NCBI GenBank assembly: GCA_944389195.1
Contig: CALXLM010000034.1
Coordinates: 30,226-94,225, forward strand
DNA length: 64,000 nt
Source of the DNA: an uncultured Opitutales bacterium
Lineage (GTDB): Bacteria; Verrucomicrobiota; Verrucomicrobiia; Opitutales; Intestinicryptomonadaceae
Direction: 5' to 3'
Both the position numbers and the translations under genes were made by a program. Under the pieces are notes generated by a model. The model was not told the DNA's origin. It saw nothing but the letters and a program-made list of their open reading frames with translations, and made no database searches. Below, piece after piece: positions 18,401 to 28,832 of this stretch. Numbering within the stretch: the first letter of the stretch is position 1; each line of letters starts with the position of its first letter.

Positions 18401-19263
18401 TGCGGAACAAGATATTCGGGATAATCGAAGGCTTCCAGAGTAAGTTTGCCGAGATCGAGGCGGAATGCGCCCGCAAGGTCGCTTCGATAGAAAGCGGCGA
18501 CGGATCCGACCAAAACGTAATTAAGAACGTAAAGGTTTACATAGCCACGAAGCGCAAGATACAAGTCGGCGACAAAATGGCGGGCCGCCACGGGAACAAG
18601 GGCATTGTGGCGCGCATCGTTCCCGAGGAGGACATGCCGTATCTTCCCGACGGGACTCCGGTTGAAATATGTTTGAATCCGATGGGCGTTCCTTCGCGAA
18701 TGAACGTCGGGCAGGTTTTGGAAACGCACCTTGGCTGGGCCTGCAAAAAGCTCGGGATAAAGATAGCCACGCCGATATTCGACGGCATAAGCGAAAAGGA
18801 TATCCGCACGTACCTCAAGGAAACGGGCATGCCCGAAAGCGGAAAGATACGCCTGATAGACGGCCTGACCGGCGAATATTTCGACCAGCCCGTCGTTGTC
18901 GGATACATCTACATGATGAAGCTCAACCACCTTGTGGCGGACAAGATACACGCCCGCGCCGTCGGGCCGTACAGCCTTATAACGCAGCAGCCTTTGGGCG
19001 GCAAGGCGCAGTACGGCGGCCAGAGGTTCGGAGAAATGGAAGTTTGGGCTTTGGAGGCGTACGGGGCTGCCTACACCTTGCAGGAGCTGCTTACGGTGAA
19101 GTCCGACGACGTGCAGGGCAGAACCAAGATTTACGAGCAGCTTGTAAAGGGCGACAGTTCTTTGCAGGCGGGAACTCCTCAGTCCTTCAACGTTTTGATG
19201 AAGGAAATGCAGGGCTTGTGCCTGAACATCAAGGCCGAAAACAGCGACGACATTCAGATATGA
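15496..19263 (+). CDS. rpoB: DNA-directed RNA polymerase subunit beta
   Basis: 1255 residues. Forms with beta' the catalytic cleft of RNA polymerase. Landmarks: the rifampicin-region Q-L-S-Q-F-M-D-Q-I-N-P-L-S-E and T-H-K-R-R-L-S-A-L-G, P-I-E-T-P-E-G-P-N-I-G, M-P-W-N-G-Y-N-F-E-D-A, K-M-A-G-R-H-G-N-K-G and the C-terminal G-G-K-A-Q-Y-G-G-Q-R-F-G-E-M-E-V-W-A clamp. Relative to E. coli, Asn518 is Ile (16858-16860) and Pro535 is Gln. Start ATG 15496 lacks a clear Shine-Dalgarno sequence. rpoC follows 45 bases later. Confidence 0.99.
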   Translation: MSERKNFGKLKEVIPLPNLIENQLNSYADFLQKDVPPSKRRMVGLHAVFSEIFPIESYDGKHRLEYVSYDLVGPKQSEVECIKEGTTYSVALHVKFRLISGDSTKEDTIFMGDINMMTQSGSFIVNGAERVVVSQLHRSPGICFEETMHSSDKMLYSFRLIPDRGTWVEVQFDQNDLLYVYIDRRRRRRKFLITTLLRALGHSSDPEIVKLFYDVEDMSVKRALQMDNISQYVLAEPVTDPDKGIVLLKQYETLTTMAVQKFKAANIEEFKVIDTTVDDGAIVRAIKKDKTKNEEGALKYIYTQLRPGEPVNVENARALIRRTLKDPKRYDLGRVGRFKINQKLGLNTPLETRILTSEDIVAGTKYLCKLKKGQGIIDDIDNLSSRRVRTAGELLANQCRMGLARTEKLVRERMNASEQNAESLTIQRLVNTKAMTTVIRDFFARNQLSQFMDQINPLSELTHKRRLSALGQGGLSRERAGFEVRDVHATHYGRICPIETPEGPNIGLINSLSCYAKINEFGFIETPYRKVENGRVLNKIEYLSADEEEGKTIAQASSEIKDGKLVGRVIARNFDEVSEVDPSEVDYMDVSPKQLVSVAAGLIPFLEHDDANRALMGSNMQRQGVPLLKTQAPFVGTGIEGRVATDSKTVVLSESDGVVASVDAKRIIVTPDGELPKKVQGKYKSDSEKKIFVYELRKFMRSNACTCFTQKPVVRSGQKVKAGTVLADGAATEDGELALGKNVLVAFMPWNGYNFEDAILLSEKLIKNDVFTSVHIEEYEVTARDTKLGPEEITRDIPNVGEEALKNLDRNGVIRIGAEVKAGDILVGKITPKSETELAPEEKLLRAIFGEKASDVKDSSLVVPSGVKGIIMDVKISTKVDGEGEKLSESDMRRRTRKIKEEHRAQSDALRDELTEALSNVLLGEKIPLDVRNSETGEVIIPQNRKITKTLLRRLASVSKNIDIDPSPVRNKIFGIIEGFQSKFAEIEAECARKVASIESGDGSDQNVIKNVKVYIATKRKIQVGDKMAGRHGNKGIVARIVPEEDMPYLPDGTPVEICLNPMGVPSRMNVGQVLETHLGWACKKLGIKIATPIFDGISEKDIRTYLKETGMPESGKIRLIDGLTGEYFDQPVVVGYIYMMKLNHLVADKIHARAVGPYSLITQQPLGGKAQYGGQRFGEMEVWALEAYGAAYTLQELLTVKSDDVQGRTKIYEQLVKGDSSLQAGTPQSFNVLMKEMQGLCLNIKAENSDDIQI

Positions 19264-19308
19264 GGTTTGTCCGCTTTTAAGAAACCTTAATAAGCAAGGA
19301 ATTTTTTT

Positions 19309-22300
19309 ATGGACGAAAACAATACAAGCCAAGCGCGTGAAATTCTCGGTTTCGACAGCGCCGCGGGTTTTGACTGCGTTTCAATAGGTCTGGCTTCGCC
19401 CGACACGATACGCTCGTGGTCGCACGGCGAGGTGAAGAACCCGGAAACAATAAACTACCGCACATTCAAGCCGGAACCCGGCGGTTTGTTCTGCCAAAGG
19501 ATTTTCGGCCCGGTGCGCGACTACGAGTGCGCCTGCGGAAAATACAAGCGCATACGCTTTAAAGACCAGGTTTGCGACCGCTGCGGAGTGGAGGTGACCA
19601 CCAGCCGCGTCCGCCGCGAGAGGATGGGGCACATAGAGCTCGCCGTTCCCGTAGCCCACATATGGTTTCTCAAGAGCATGCCGAGCAGGCTGAGCCTTAT
19701 GCTCGACATGACCTCCAAGGCGCTTGAAAGCGTGATTTATTACGAGCGCTACGTGGTAATCGACCCTATGAACACGTCGCTTACGTTTAAGCAGTTCCTG
19801 ACGGAGGAGGAATACCAGGCTGCGATAGACGCCGGCGACGAGTTCGTGGCGAAAATGGGCGCGGAGGCAGTGCGCGACCTTTTGGCGAAAATCGACCTTG
19901 AAAAGCTCGAGGTCGAGCTTGTCGAGCAGATGCAGTCGACGCGCTCAAAGCAAATAAAGAAAAAGCTGTCGAAGCGCCTAAAGCTGGTGCAGGGGTTCAT
20001 TCACAGCAACTCCCGCCCGGAATGGATGATTCTCGAGGTTTTGCCCGTCATTCCTCCGGATTTGCGCCCGCTTGTTCCTTTAGAGGGCGGCAGGTTCGCC
20101 ACTAGCGACCTCAACGACCTTTACCGCCGCGTTATAAACCGCAACAACCGCCTGCGCAGCCTCATGCAGATGCGCACTCCTGACGTCATCATACACAACG
20201 AAAAGAGAATGCTTCAGGAGTCGATAGACGCGCTGTTCGACAACGGCCGCCACGGGCGCCCCGTCACCGGGGCCGGCAACCGTCCTCTCAAGAGCATATC
20301 CGACATGCTTAAGGGCAAGCAGGGGCGTTTCCGCCAGAACCTTCTCGGAAAGCGCGTGGACTATTCCGGCCGTTCGGTCATAGTCATCGGCCCGGATTTA
20401 AAGCTCAACCAGTGCGGGCTTCCGAAGAAAATGGCGCTTACCCTGTTCGAGCCGTTCATAATCCGCCGCCTCAAAGAGCTCGGGTTTGTGCATACGGTTC
20501 GCAGCGCGCGAAAAATGATAGAAAAGAAGTCGCCCGAAGTGTGGGACATTTTGGAGGAAGTCACCGAGGGGCACCCCGTTCTGCTCAACCGAGCCCCTAC
20601 TCTCCACAGGCTTTCGATACAGGCTTTCGAACCCGTCCTGATTGAGGGCGACGCAATCCGCCTCCACCCGCTCGTTTGCGCGGCCTACAATGCCGACTTC
20701 GACGGAGACCAGATGGCGGTCCACGTCCCGCTTTCGCTCGAGGCGATTTTGGAGGCAAAACTCCTAATGCTTGCAAGCAACAACATATTCTCGCCGTCCT
20801 CGGGCAAGCCGATATTGACGCCTTCGCAGGACATCGTGCTGGGCTGCTACTATCTCACCTACGAGCCGAGCCTCAAGAAGGGCAAGGGCGAGCGCGTACC
20901 CCTGTTGGCGTCACTGCGCGAAGTCGAGGGGGCCCACGCCGAAGGCATGCTTCACTGGCACGACTGGATAGACTATGTCAATCCCGACTACGGCAAGGAC
21001 ACGATTTTCGGCGACAAGAACAAAAAGATAATCCGCACAACTCCCGGGCGCGTCATATTTAACACGATATGGCCCGAGCAGATGGGCTTTGTGAATTTCG
21101 TGGTTCCCAAGGGAAAACTTGGCGACCTTATTTTGAACACGTTCAAGATCTGCGGGCGCAGCGACAGCGCCCCCGTTCTCGACCGCCTCAAGAAGCTCGG
21201 TTTCCGCACGGCGACGCTTGCCGGCATTTCTATCGGAATCGGCGACATGAACATTCCCGCCGAAAAGAAAACCATCATATCTGAGGCGCGCGCGAAAATA
21301 AAGGCCATCGAAAACGAATACCACAAGGGAACGATTACAAAAGGCGAGCGTTCCAACAAGGTCATAGACGTTTGGAATGTGGCGACCGACGAAATAGCAA
21401 AGAAAGCTTTTGAAAATCTGGCCCGCGTTCCCGAAAAGACTTACGGCCGCCAGAACATAAACCCCGTTTACATATTGATGGATTCGGGAGCTCGAGGCAA
21501 TAAGGCGCAGGTAAGGCAGCTTTGCGGAGCCCGCGGCCTTATGGCAAAGCCCAACGGCGAGATTATAGAACGCCCGATACTTTCGTCCTTCCGCGAGGGC
21601 CTGAGCGTTCACGAATATTTCATATCTACGCACGGCGCGCGCAAAGGCTTGGCCGACACCGCGCTGAAAACGGCGGACGCCGGATACATGACGAGAAAGC
21701 TTTGCGACGTCGCCATGGACGTAATTATAACGGAAGAGGACGACGGCAACCGCGACGGCATTTGGAAACAGGCCATTTACGACGGCGACGACGAAATAGT
21801 TTCGCTGTTCGACCGCATTGTGGGGCGCTGCTCGTCGGACGACGTTAAGAACCCGACAAATCCGTCGGAGATAATAGTCCACAGCGGGGAGCTTATAACG
21901 GAGGCAATGGCCAAGCGCATAGGGGCATTGGGCATAGAGCGCGTAAAGATAATGAGTCCGCTCACGCACTTGAAGCGCAACGCGATACCCGCGAAGGCAT
22001 ACGGCATAGACCCGTCGTCGCAGAAGCTCGTTGAGCGCGGCACGGCAGTGGGCATCATTGCGGCGCAGTCTATCGGAGAACCCGGCACGCAGCTGACGAT
22101 GCGCACGTTCCACGTAGGTGGCGTCGCCCAGGCGGTCAAGGCGCCGGAGCTTACGGCGCGCAACGACGGCACGATCCATTACGAGGATATAACCTGCGTA
22201 TCCCTGCCACAGACGGGCGCCGGCGGCAACGAGACGAAAGTGAGCGTGGTCTTGAATAAAACCGCGCACATGAAGATAGTGGGCGAGGAAGGCAACGTTC

Positions 22301-23490
22301 TGGAAGACTACACCCTTGCGGCGGGCGCCCTCATAACCGCCGAGGAAGGGCAGCACGTTAAGAAGGGCACACTATTGGCCCGCTGGGATCCGCACAATAT
22401 TCCGATTATGGCGAGCGAATCAGGGGTGGTGCAGTTTAAGGATTTGATAGACGGCCTTACATACCGCTCGGATTTCGACCCGTCGACCGGGCGTACGACG
22501 ATAACAATTTCGGACCACAAGGAGGATTTGAATCCGACCATCAACATCGTCGACAAGAAGACCAAGAAAATAAAGGCGTTCCAGGCTATACCGACGGGGG
22601 CGCAGGTCATTGTCTCCGAGGGCGACGAGATCGTTCCCGGAATGATTATGGCAAAGACTCCGCGTTCGGCGGCCAAGACGCAGGATATCACCGGAGGCCT
22701 TCCGCGCGTTGCGGAGCTTTTTGAAGCCCGCCGCCCGAAGGACGCCGCGGAAATCGCGCGTTCGCACGGCATAGTCAAGATAGGAGGAACTCGCCGCAAA
22801 AAGACGATTTTGCGCATAGTTCCCAAAGGCTGGCAGGAAGGGGATTCCGGTGCGATAGAGGAGCATCTCATACCCGCAAACAAACGCATAATCGTCCAGC
22901 CAGACGACGAGGTGAAGAGGGGGCAGCCGCTAACCGAAGGCGGAGTGGACCCGAGCGAGGTTTTGGAGGTTATGGGTTCGAGCGAGGTTCAGGAATACAT
23001 CATCAGGGAAATCCAGAAGGTGTACCGTTCGCAGGGCGTGACGATCAACGACAAACACATCGAAGTGATAGCCTCGAGAATGCTCAGGAAGGTTCGCGTG
23101 TCGGATCCCGGAGACTCCGATTATTTCTGGGGGCAGCAGGTTGACCGCTACGAGTTCATGGAGACCAACAAAAACATCGTCGATGCCGGCGGAAAACCGG
23201 CGGCAGCCGAGCCGATACTGCTCGGCATCACCAAGGCGAGCCTTGAAACGGAAAGCTTCATAAGCGCCGCCTCCTTCCAGGAAACCACAAGGGTTCTGAC
23301 CGAAGCCGCAACGCTCGGCAAACGCGACGACCTTTCGGGATTCAAGGAGAACGTAATCATGGGAAATCTGATTCCCGCGGGCACGGGGCTTGCGGCTTAC
23401 CGCAAGCTCAGGGTAAGCGCGGCGGGCCGTTCGCCGCTGGTTTCCGAGAATGTCGGAGAATCGTCCGATACGGAGGCCGGCGCCCAGTAG
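19309..23490 (+). CDS. rpoC: DNA-directed RNA polymerase subunit beta'
   Basis: 1393 residues. Catalytic motif NADFDGD present (Mg-binding aspartates), as is the N-terminal zinc site Zn1 (Cys74, Cys76, Cys89, Cys92). The second zinc site Zn2 is lost: the cysteine after E-E-D is Asp812, and the usual C..(7)C..C ladder is replaced by Pro884, Pro894 and Ala897, with a 3-residue insertion; the flanking blocks T-R-K-L-C-D-V-A and [11 protein letters not shown] align without doubt. AAGGAA precedes ATG 19309. The C-terminal ~25 residues form a polar, acidic tail. Confidence 0.99.
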   Translation: MDENNTSQAREILGFDSAAGFDCVSIGLASPDTIRSWSHGEVKNPETINYRTFKPEPGGLFCQRIFGPVRDYECACGKYKRIRFKDQVCDRCGVEVTTSRVRRERMGHIELAVPVAHIWFLKSMPSRLSLMLDMTSKALESVIYYERYVVIDPMNTSLTFKQFLTEEEYQAAIDAGDEFVAKMGAEAVRDLLAKIDLEKLEVELVEQMQSTRSKQIKKKLSKRLKLVQGFIHSNSRPEWMILEVLPVIPPDLRPLVPLEGGRFATSDLNDLYRRVINRNNRLRSLMQMRTPDVIIHNEKRMLQESIDALFDNGRHGRPVTGAGNRPLKSISDMLKGKQGRFRQNLLGKRVDYSGRSVIVIGPDLKLNQCGLPKKMALTLFEPFIIRRLKELGFVHTVRSARKMIEKKSPEVWDILEEVTEGHPVLLNRAPTLHRLSIQAFEPVLIEGDAIRLHPLVCAAYNADFDGDQMAVHVPLSLEAILEAKLLMLASNNIFSPSSGKPILTPSQDIVLGCYYLTYEPSLKKGKGERVPLLASLREVEGAHAEGMLHWHDWIDYVNPDYGKDTIFGDKNKKIIRTTPGRVIFNTIWPEQMGFVNFVVPKGKLGDLILNTFKICGRSDSAPVLDRLKKLGFRTATLAGISIGIGDMNIPAEKKTIISEARAKIKAIENEYHKGTITKGERSNKVIDVWNVATDEIAKKAFENLARVPEKTYGRQNINPVYILMDSGARGNKAQVRQLCGARGLMAKPNGEIIERPILSSFREGLSVHEYFISTHGARKGLADTALKTADAGYMTRKLCDVAMDVIITEEDDGNRDGIWKQAIYDGDDEIVSLFDRIVGRCSSDDVKNPTNPSEIIVHSGELITEAMAKRIGALGIERVKIMSPLTHLKRNAIPAKAYGIDPSSQKLVERGTAVGIIAAQSIGEPGTQLTMRTFHVGGVAQAVKAPELTARNDGTIHYEDITCVSLPQTGAGGNETKVSVVLNKTAHMKIVGEEGNVLEDYTLAAGALITAEEGQHVKKGTLLARWDPHNIPIMASESGVVQFKDLIDGLTYRSDFDPSTGRTTITISDHKEDLNPTINIVDKKTKKIKAFQAIPTGAQVIVSEGDEIVPGMIMAKTPRSAAKTQDITGGLPRVAELFEARRPKDAAEIARSHGIVKIGGTRRKKTILRIVPKGWQEGDSGAIEEHLIPANKRIIVQPDDEVKRGQPLTEGGVDPSEVLEVMGSSEVQEYIIREIQKVYRSQGVTINDKHIEVIASRMLRKVRVSDPGDSDYFWGQQVDRYEFMETNKNIVDAGGKPAAAEPILLGITKASLETESFISAASFQETTRVLTEAATLGKRDDLSGFKENVIMGNLIPAGTGLAAYRKLRVSAAGRSPLVSENVGESSDTEAGAQ

Positions 23491-23748
23491 AGGGTGTGCC
23501 GGCGTCCTTTGACGTTTTAATTTCTTTGTGCGCGCTTTTCGGCGTCCGCAAAAAGTCGCTTTCGCCGGCGCAAAAATTGTTTTTTGCAAAGTGAGGGCAG
23601 AGCAAAATAAAAACAGTGTCGGGCGTCGAAGACGTTGCACGGGCGCGCCGGCACAAAGCAGAAAAATAAAAAAACACAAATAAAAAACTTGCCAAAGAGA
23701 AAGCGATATATACTTTCTGACGTCTTTCTCTTTAAAAAGACACAAAAT

Positions 23749-24132
23749 ATGCCTACAATTAATCAGTTAGTTCGCAAGCCGCGCAGCCTTGTAAAATCCA
23801 AGACGAAGGCTCCGGCGTTGAAGTCGAATCCGTTTCGCCGCGGAGTTTGCGTGCAGGTCATGACCCGCACGCCTAAAAAGCCTAATTCGGCTATTCGTAA
23901 AGTTGCAAAAGTACGTCTCACTTCAGGGTACGAAGTGATAGCCTATATTCCCGACGAGGGACACTCGCTGCAGGAACACAGCGTAGTTCTCGTGCGCGGC
24001 GGCCGCGTGAAGGACTTGCCCGGCGTCCGCTACCATATCGTGCGCGGAACGCTCGACTGCATGGGCGTTGAAAAGCGCCGCCGCAGCCGTTCGAAATACG
24101 GAGTGAAGCGTCCCAAGGCAAAGAAGGCATAG
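23749..24132 (+). CDS. rpsL: 30S ribosomal protein S12
   Basis: 128 residues from ATG 23749 ([12 protein letters not shown]); the open frame back to 23635 is spurious. Decoding-centre protein. T-P-K-K-P-N-S-A keeps Lys at the E. coli Lys43 position and [10 protein letters not shown] keeps the Lys88 equivalent, so no streptomycin-resistance change is visible. No Shine-Dalgarno sequence. The 258-base space after rpoC must hold the str promoter if there is one: the best matches (TTGCCA 23689 with TATACT 23709) are spaced only 14 apart and are not convincing. Confidence 0.98.
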   Translation: MPTINQLVRKPRSLVKSKTKAPALKSNPFRRGVCVQVMTRTPKKPNSAIRKVAKVRLTSGYEVIAYIPDEGHSLQEHSVVLVRGGRVKDLPGVRYHIVRGTLDCMGVEKRRRSRSKYGVKRPKAKKA

Positions 24133-24159
24133 TTAACAGGTTAAAGAAAAGGCAAAAAC

Positions 24160-24633
24160 ATGTCACGCAGACACAGAGCTGAAAAAAGAGAACGCATTCC
24201 GGATTCGCGCTATAAAAGCCCGCTTGTGAGCCACCTTATAAATATGGTGATGAAAAATGGCAAAAAAACCGTGGCCGAACGCATTGTTTACGGGGCGATA
24301 GAAAAGGTGAGCGAAAAGCTCGAAAAGGGCGACCCCATAGATTTGCTTTTGGGCGCGCTTGAGAACGTGCGCCCCAAACTCGAGGTCAAGAGCCGCCGCG
24401 TGGGAGGTGCGACTTACCAAGTGCCGGTAGAAGTTTCGTTTGACCGCCAGCAGACGCTTGCTTTCCGCTGGCTGATAGAGGCCGCCGGGAACCGCAAGGG
24501 GCTGCCAATGTCGGACGCGCTTGCCGCGGAGCTGGTCGATGCGTACAACGGCACTGGAACGGTTGTCAAGAAGCGCGAGGACGTTCATAAAATGGCGCAG
24601 TCCAACAGGGCTTTTGCGCATCTTCGCTGGTGA
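24160..24633 (+). CDS. rpsG: 30S ribosomal protein S7
   Basis: 157 residues. Primary 16S rRNA-binding protein that nucleates the 30S head. Landmarks: M-S-R-R start, L-I-N-M-V-M-K-N-G-K-K, V-R-P-K-L-E-V-K-S-R-R-V-G-G-A-T-Y-Q-V-P and the C-terminal H-K-M-A-Q-S-N-R-A-F-A-H. Follows rpsL by 27 bases. Confidence 0.98.
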   Translation: MSRRHRAEKRERIPDSRYKSPLVSHLINMVMKNGKKTVAERIVYGAIEKVSEKLEKGDPIDLLLGALENVRPKLEVKSRRVGGATYQVPVEVSFDRQQTLAFRWLIEAAGNRKGLPMSDALAAELVDAYNGTGTVVKKREDVHKMAQSNRAFAHLRW

Positions 24634-24657
24634 TAGATTTTTTACAGGACCGCAGAC

Positions 24658-26811
24658 ATGGCACTATCAGAAAAAAACTCCCCCAACAGGCCTAAGCCCT
24701 TGGAATATACGAGGAACATAGGCATTTCGGCGCACATAGACGCAGGCAAGACCACTTGTTCCGAACGTATTTTATTTTATAGCGGCGTGGTTCACAAAAT
24801 CGGAGAGGTCCACGAAGGCACGGCAGTCACAGACTGGATGGAGCAAGAGCGCGAGAGAGGTATAACGATAACGTCTTCGGCAATATCTTGCAATTGGACC
24901 ACGAAAAAGGGGCCGTATGCCGGGATACAGCAGCAAATAAATCTCATAGACACCCCCGGACACGTCGATTTTACGGCTGAGGTGGAGCGTTCGCTAAGGG
25001 TGCTTGACGGCGCTGTTGCGGTATTTTGCGCCGTGGCCGGCGTGCAGCCGCAGTCCGAAACGGTTTGGCGGCAGATGAACAAGTACAATGTTCCCCGCAT
25101 CGCGTTCATAAACAAGATGGACAGGACGGGCGCCGATTTTTACGGCGCGGTGGAGGACATTAAAACGAAGCTTAACGGCAACCCGCATCCGCTTTTCCTT
25201 CCCATCGGGGCCGAAGACAAGTTCAAGGGGCTTGTGGACCTCGTGTCGATGAAGGCTTATGTGTACGACGAAAACGACCCGCAGGGCGTTAAGTACGACG
25301 TGGTTGACATTCCGGCAGAATATAAGGAGAAGGCGGAGCAGTACCGTTCGGAACTCATAGAGGCGGTGGCAGATTTTGACGACTCCATAATGGAGCGCTT
25401 CCTTGAGGGGGAAACGAATTTTTCGGAGGACGAGCTGCGCATAGGTATCCGCAAGGCGACGCTTTCGCGCGAATTTGTGGGCGTAATTCCCGGTTCGGCG
25501 TTCAAGAACAAAGGCGTACAGATGCTTTTGGACTCCGTGGTTGACTATCTTCCGAGTCCGCTCGACGTTCCGCCGATTAAGGCCTATGGGGAAAACGACG
25601 AGGACGTTCCTTCGCTGGAAATCGTTTCCGACGACTTTGCGCCCCCGACGGCGCTCGCGTTCAAGCTGTGGAGCGATCCGTTTGTGGGCAAGCTCGTGTT
25701 TATCCGCGTTTACAGCGGGTGCATCAAAAAGGGCATGCAGGTTTACAATCCGCGCAGCCGCAAGACGGAGCGCATTTCCCGTTTGCTGGTCATCAAGGCC
25801 GACAAGCGCGAAGACATTGAAGAGGCTTACAGCGGTTCGATATGCGCAATCATCGGGGCTAAAGACATAGTCACGGGCGACACGCTTTGCGAAAGGGACC
25901 ACGAAGTCCGCCTCGAGCCTCCGACATTCCCCGAGCCGGTTATCGCCATGAGCATAGAGCCGAAGTCGAAGGCCGACCAGGAAAAGCTTTCGATAGCCTT
26001 GCAGCGCCTCGCCGAAGAGGACCCGACTTTTGTAGTCACTACAAATCAGGAAACTGGGCAGACTCTTATCGCCGGCATGGGAGAGCTTCACCTCGACATC
26101 ATACGCGACCGCCTGTTCCGCGAATTTAAGGTGGAGGCCGATTCGGGCAAGCCGCAGATAGCCTACCGCGAAACTATCACAAAGTCTGCTCCGGGCGTCG
26201 GAAAATTCGTCCGCCAGTCGGGCGGGCGAGGCCAGTACGGCCATGCCGAAATCGTCATGGAGCCGCTCGAAAAGGGCAAGCACTACGAGTTTGTCAACGA
26301 AATCGTCGGCGGCGTCATTCCCAAAGAGTATATCAAGCCTACGGAGGACGGCATAAAGGAGGCGATGATAAACGGCGTTGTTGCCGGGTATCCGGTTGTG
26401 GACGTCAAAGTGCGCCTCGTATTCGGCTCGTTCCACGAAGTTGACTCGTCCGAAATGGCGTTCAAGATGGCCGGCATTTTCGCCTTCAAGGACGCCATGA
26501 AAAAAGCGGATCCGATTCTTCTCGAACCCATAATGAAGGTCGAAGTGACCACTCCCGACGAGTACCAGGGCGACGTGATGGGCGACATAAACCGCCGCCG
26601 CGGCCAGATACAGGGCATGGAATCGAAGGGCAACGTCACTGTAATAAAGGCGTTTGTGCCGCTTGAAACCATGTTCGGGTATGCGACCGACATTCGTTCG
26701 CTTTCGAGCGGAAGGGCGTCGTACTCGATGGAGCCGAGCCATTTCGAGCAGGTTCCGGCGGCCGTCCTAAAGCAGGTTCAGGAAGGCGCGGCAAAAAAGG
26801 CGCAAAGATAA
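24658..26811 (+). CDS. fusA: translation elongation factor G
   Basis: 717 residues, translocation GTPase. G1 AHIDAGKT, switch region R-G-I-T-I-T-S, G3 DTPGHVDF and G4 NKMD are intact; domains II-V follow, including G-G-R-G-Q-Y-G-H in domain IV. AGGA lies 10 bases before ATG 24658. It has the classical str-operon place after rpsG. Confidence 0.99.
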   Translation: MALSEKNSPNRPKPLEYTRNIGISAHIDAGKTTCSERILFYSGVVHKIGEVHEGTAVTDWMEQERERGITITSSAISCNWTTKKGPYAGIQQQINLIDTPGHVDFTAEVERSLRVLDGAVAVFCAVAGVQPQSETVWRQMNKYNVPRIAFINKMDRTGADFYGAVEDIKTKLNGNPHPLFLPIGAEDKFKGLVDLVSMKAYVYDENDPQGVKYDVVDIPAEYKEKAEQYRSELIEAVADFDDSIMERFLEGETNFSEDELRIGIRKATLSREFVGVIPGSAFKNKGVQMLLDSVVDYLPSPLDVPPIKAYGENDEDVPSLEIVSDDFAPPTALAFKLWSDPFVGKLVFIRVYSGCIKKGMQVYNPRSRKTERISRLLVIKADKREDIEEAYSGSICAIIGAKDIVTGDTLCERDHEVRLEPPTFPEPVIAMSIEPKSKADQEKLSIALQRLAEEDPTFVVTTNQETGQTLIAGMGELHLDIIRDRLFREFKVEADSGKPQIAYRETITKSAPGVGKFVRQSGGRGQYGHAEIVMEPLEKGKHYEFVNEIVGGVIPKEYIKPTEDGIKEAMINGVVAGYPVVDVKVRLVFGSFHEVDSSEMAFKMAGIFAFKDAMKKADPILLEPIMKVEVTTPDEYQGDVMGDINRRRGQIQGMESKGNVTVIKAFVPLETMFGYATDIRSLSSGRASYSMEPSHFEQVPAAVLKQVQEGAAKKAQR

Positions 26812-26828
26812 TTTAAAAGGAAAAAATT

Positions 26829-27137
26829 ATGGCCACTCAGAGAATCAGAATAAAACTCAAGGGTTACGATTTCCGCACGATAGACCAGAGCGCGAGCGAC
26901 ATCGTCGAAACGGCAAAGCGCACTGGCGCGACGGTGTCGGGTCCGGTGCCGCTGCCGACCAAGATTGAAAAGTATTCGGTAAACCGTTCCGTGCACGTCG
27001 ACAAAAAAAGCATGGAGCAGTTTGAGCTTCGCACGCACAAGCGTCTTATCGACATCGTTAATCCGACGGCGAACACCGTTGACGAGCTGAAGAAATTGAA
27101 TCTTCCTTCGGGCGTAGACATAACGATAAACGTTTAG
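26829..27137 (+). CDS. rpsJ: 30S ribosomal protein S10 / NusE
   Basis: 102 residues. S10 sits in the 30S head and also couples ribosome or antitermination complexes to NusG. Landmarks: [18 protein letters not shown] and [13 protein letters not shown] precedes ATG. Here it is joined to fusA (17-base gap) and split from rplC by a 403-base space, so it ends the str group instead of opening the S10 group. Confidence 0.98.
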   Translation: MATQRIRIKLKGYDFRTIDQSASDIVETAKRTGATVSGPVPLPTKIEKYSVNRSVHVDKKSMEQFELRTHKRLIDIVNPTANTVDELKKLNLPSGVDITINV

Positions 27138-27147
27138 CGGATTTTTT

Positions 27148-27178
27148 CCGGGGAGGGCGCGGTTGCGGATTTCCCCGG
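27148..27178 (+). terminator. GC-rich hairpin after rpsJ, possible weak terminator
   Basis: CCGGGGA (27148-27154) pairs perfectly with TCCCCGG (27172-27178). No T-run follows, so intrinsic termination would be poor; it may protect the 3' end. The rest of the gap to 27374 shows nothing. Confidence 0.35.
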
Positions 27179-27374
27179 GGCGCGGAGTTCCGTATTTTGG
27201 GGAAGTCCGCTTTTTCAGTCAAATTTCATTTGCGCAAATTTTTCGAAGCATCTGCCGCCGGGCGGTGCCGGAGGGAAAAGTTCTTAAGGGCTTTTCCATT
27301 CGGCTGACGGGCGGAGAGAACCGGAAAGTTTGCGCGAAATTTGTTAAAAAATTAAGGCGTAAAAAAATTTTTTA

Positions 27375-27403
27375 TTGACAGGGTTTTTTAGATAGGCACT
27401 ATT
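27375..27403 (+). promoter_or_regulatory. promoter of the S10-spc-alpha superoperon
   Basis: TTGACA (27375-27380), a perfect -35, 17 bases, ACTATT (27398-27403). Expected transcription start about 27410, leaving a leader of ~130 bases before rplC. Confidence 0.7.
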
Positions 27404-27446
27404 TGCCGTCTTTACAGATTTTTTCATACAAACAATAACAACTAAA

Positions 27447-27540
27447 GCAGGTTTCGAAAGGGAGTCTTGCCTGAAAGCCGGAGACCTTTAAAAATCGCGT
27501 TTCGCGGCGCTTTTAGCGTGATTCCGCCTGCCTCTTAGCA
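27447..27540 (+). promoter_or_regulatory. structured leader before rplC
   Basis: The leader can pair GCAGG (27447-27451) with CCTGC (27527-27531), enclosing AAAGG (27457-27461) with CCTTT (27485-27489) and a small CGCG/CGCG hairpin at 27496-27506. There is no Shine-Dalgarno before ATG 27541. This suggests control of translation or transcription by the leader, perhaps by a ribosomal protein such as L4; which protein is speculation. Confidence 0.4.
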
Positions 27541-28179
27541 ATGAGCGAAATATTAATCGGAAAAAAACTGGGCATGACCCAGATTTTCGACGGGGACAAC
27601 AGCCTTGTTGCTGTGACGGTCGTAGAGGCCGGTCCGTGTCCCGTCACGCAGGTTAAAACGGCTCAGAGCGACGGTTACGACGCCGTGCAGATCGGCTTCG
27701 GGGCGCAGAAAGAACAGCGCATGACAAAACCGGAACTCGGGCACTTAAAAAAAGCGGGGATAGCGCCCGTGTCGGAGCTTGTGGAGTTCCGCGTTGACAA
27801 TCCGTCCGACTACAAGGCGGGCGACGTTCTTACGGTTGCAAAATTCGCCGAGGGACAAATGGTCGACGTTATCGGCACGACAAAAGGCCGCGGTTTTCAG
27901 GGCGTTATGAAGCGCCACAATTTCGACGGGCAACCCGAAACGCACGGCCATATGATGCACCGCCGTCCAGGTTCCGTAGGCTGCCGCCAGACTCCAGGGC
28001 ACGTCTATAAGGGCAGAAAGATGCCCGGGCACATGGGGCAGGTGCGCCGTACGACGCAGAACCATCCCATAATGAAGGTTCTGGAGGACAAAAACATCCT
28101 TTTAATAAAGGGAAGCCTTCCCGGAGCGAAGGGCGATCTGCTTATTGTTCGTCCCGCCAAGAAGGCCAAGAAAGCATAA
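27541..28179 (+). CDS. rplC: 50S ribosomal protein L3
   Basis: 212 residues. Landmarks: I-G-K-K-L-G-M-T-Q-I-F at the start, the K-G-R-G-F-Q-G-V-M-K-R-H loop that reaches the peptidyl transferase centre, and P-G-H-M-G. It lacks a ribosome-binding sequence while most later genes of the operon have one, pointing to a special leader. Confidence 0.98.
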   Translation: MSEILIGKKLGMTQIFDGDNSLVAVTVVEAGPCPVTQVKTAQSDGYDAVQIGFGAQKEQRMTKPELGHLKKAGIAPVSELVEFRVDNPSDYKAGDVLTVAKFAEGQMVDVIGTTKGRGFQGVMKRHNFDGQPETHGHMMHRRPGSVGCRQTPGHVYKGRKMPGHMGQVRRTTQNHPIMKVLEDKNILLIKGSLPGAKGDLLIVRPAKKAKKA

Positions 28180-28191
28180 GGAGCCGCTAAG

Positions 28192-28827
28192 ATGAAACTT
28201 AAAGTTTATACAAAGGACGGTTCGAGCTTCACGGAGCAGGATTTTGAAAATATCCCCCAGTTCGAGGGTGACAAGGGACTGTTCGCGCTCAAGGAAACAA
28301 TAGTTGCATACCAGGCAAACGCCAGACAGGGCAACGCTTCGACTCTCGACTACGGTCACGTCAACGGCACGTGCCGCAAGCCTTTCAAGCAGAAGGGCGG
28401 CGGGCGTTCGCGCCACGGCACGATGAAAAGCCCGATCCACCGCGGAGGAGCGGTCGTTTTCGGCCCCAAGCCGCGCGACTGGTCAAAGAAGATAAACCGC
28501 AAGGCGAGGCTTTTGGCGTTTTCGCGAGCCCTCTTTGACAAGTGCGTGGATAACGACGTTTGCGTCATAGAGGAATTCTCCGTCCCCGAAAGGAAGACGA
28601 AGGAGGTCGTCAAGGTTTTGTCGAACATAAAGCCCGAAGGAAGGGTTCTGTTGGTTGACGACGTTTTCGGCGACGATTTCATACTTGCCGGCCGCAATAT
28701 AGAGCGCGCCGATTTCTGCGAAAGCGCAACATTGAACGCTTTGGACATCGTAAAATCGGGAACTATAATAGTGTCGCGCAAAGGGCTGGATACGGTTCTT
28801 GCCCGCATCAACAAGGACGAAAGGTAA
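28192..28827 (+). CDS. rplD: 50S ribosomal protein L4
   Basis: 211 residues. The exit-tunnel loop is recognisable in R-Q-G-N-A-S-T, K-P-F-K-Q-K-G-G-G-R-S-R-H-G and H-R-G-G-A-V-V-F-G-P-K. In E. coli L4 also represses the S10 operon. AAGGAG lies 9 bases upstream; rplC ends 12 bases before. Confidence 0.98.
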   Translation: MKLKVYTKDGSSFTEQDFENIPQFEGDKGLFALKETIVAYQANARQGNASTLDYGHVNGTCRKPFKQKGGGRSRHGTMKSPIHRGGAVVFGPKPRDWSKKINRKARLLAFSRALFDKCVDNDVCVIEEFSVPERKTKEVVKVLSNIKPEGRVLLVDDVFGDDFILAGRNIERADFCESATLNALDIVKSGTIIVSRKGLDTVLARINKDER

Positions 28828-28832
28828 TCCAG

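Noticed and set aside
16165..19332. Very long open frame antisense to rpoB (over 1000 codons)
   Set aside because: It is a codon-bias shadow of rpoB: composition is rich in L, R, V and H, there is no ribosome site and the sense strand clearly encodes RpoB.
20911..22356. Long antisense frames over rpoC, tuf and fusA
   Set aside because: Same shadow effect over highly biased genes; no domain or start signals.
23689..23714. TTGCCA/TATACT as rpsL promoter
   Set aside because: Spacing of 14 bases is too short for sigma70; kept only as a remark in the rpsL entry.
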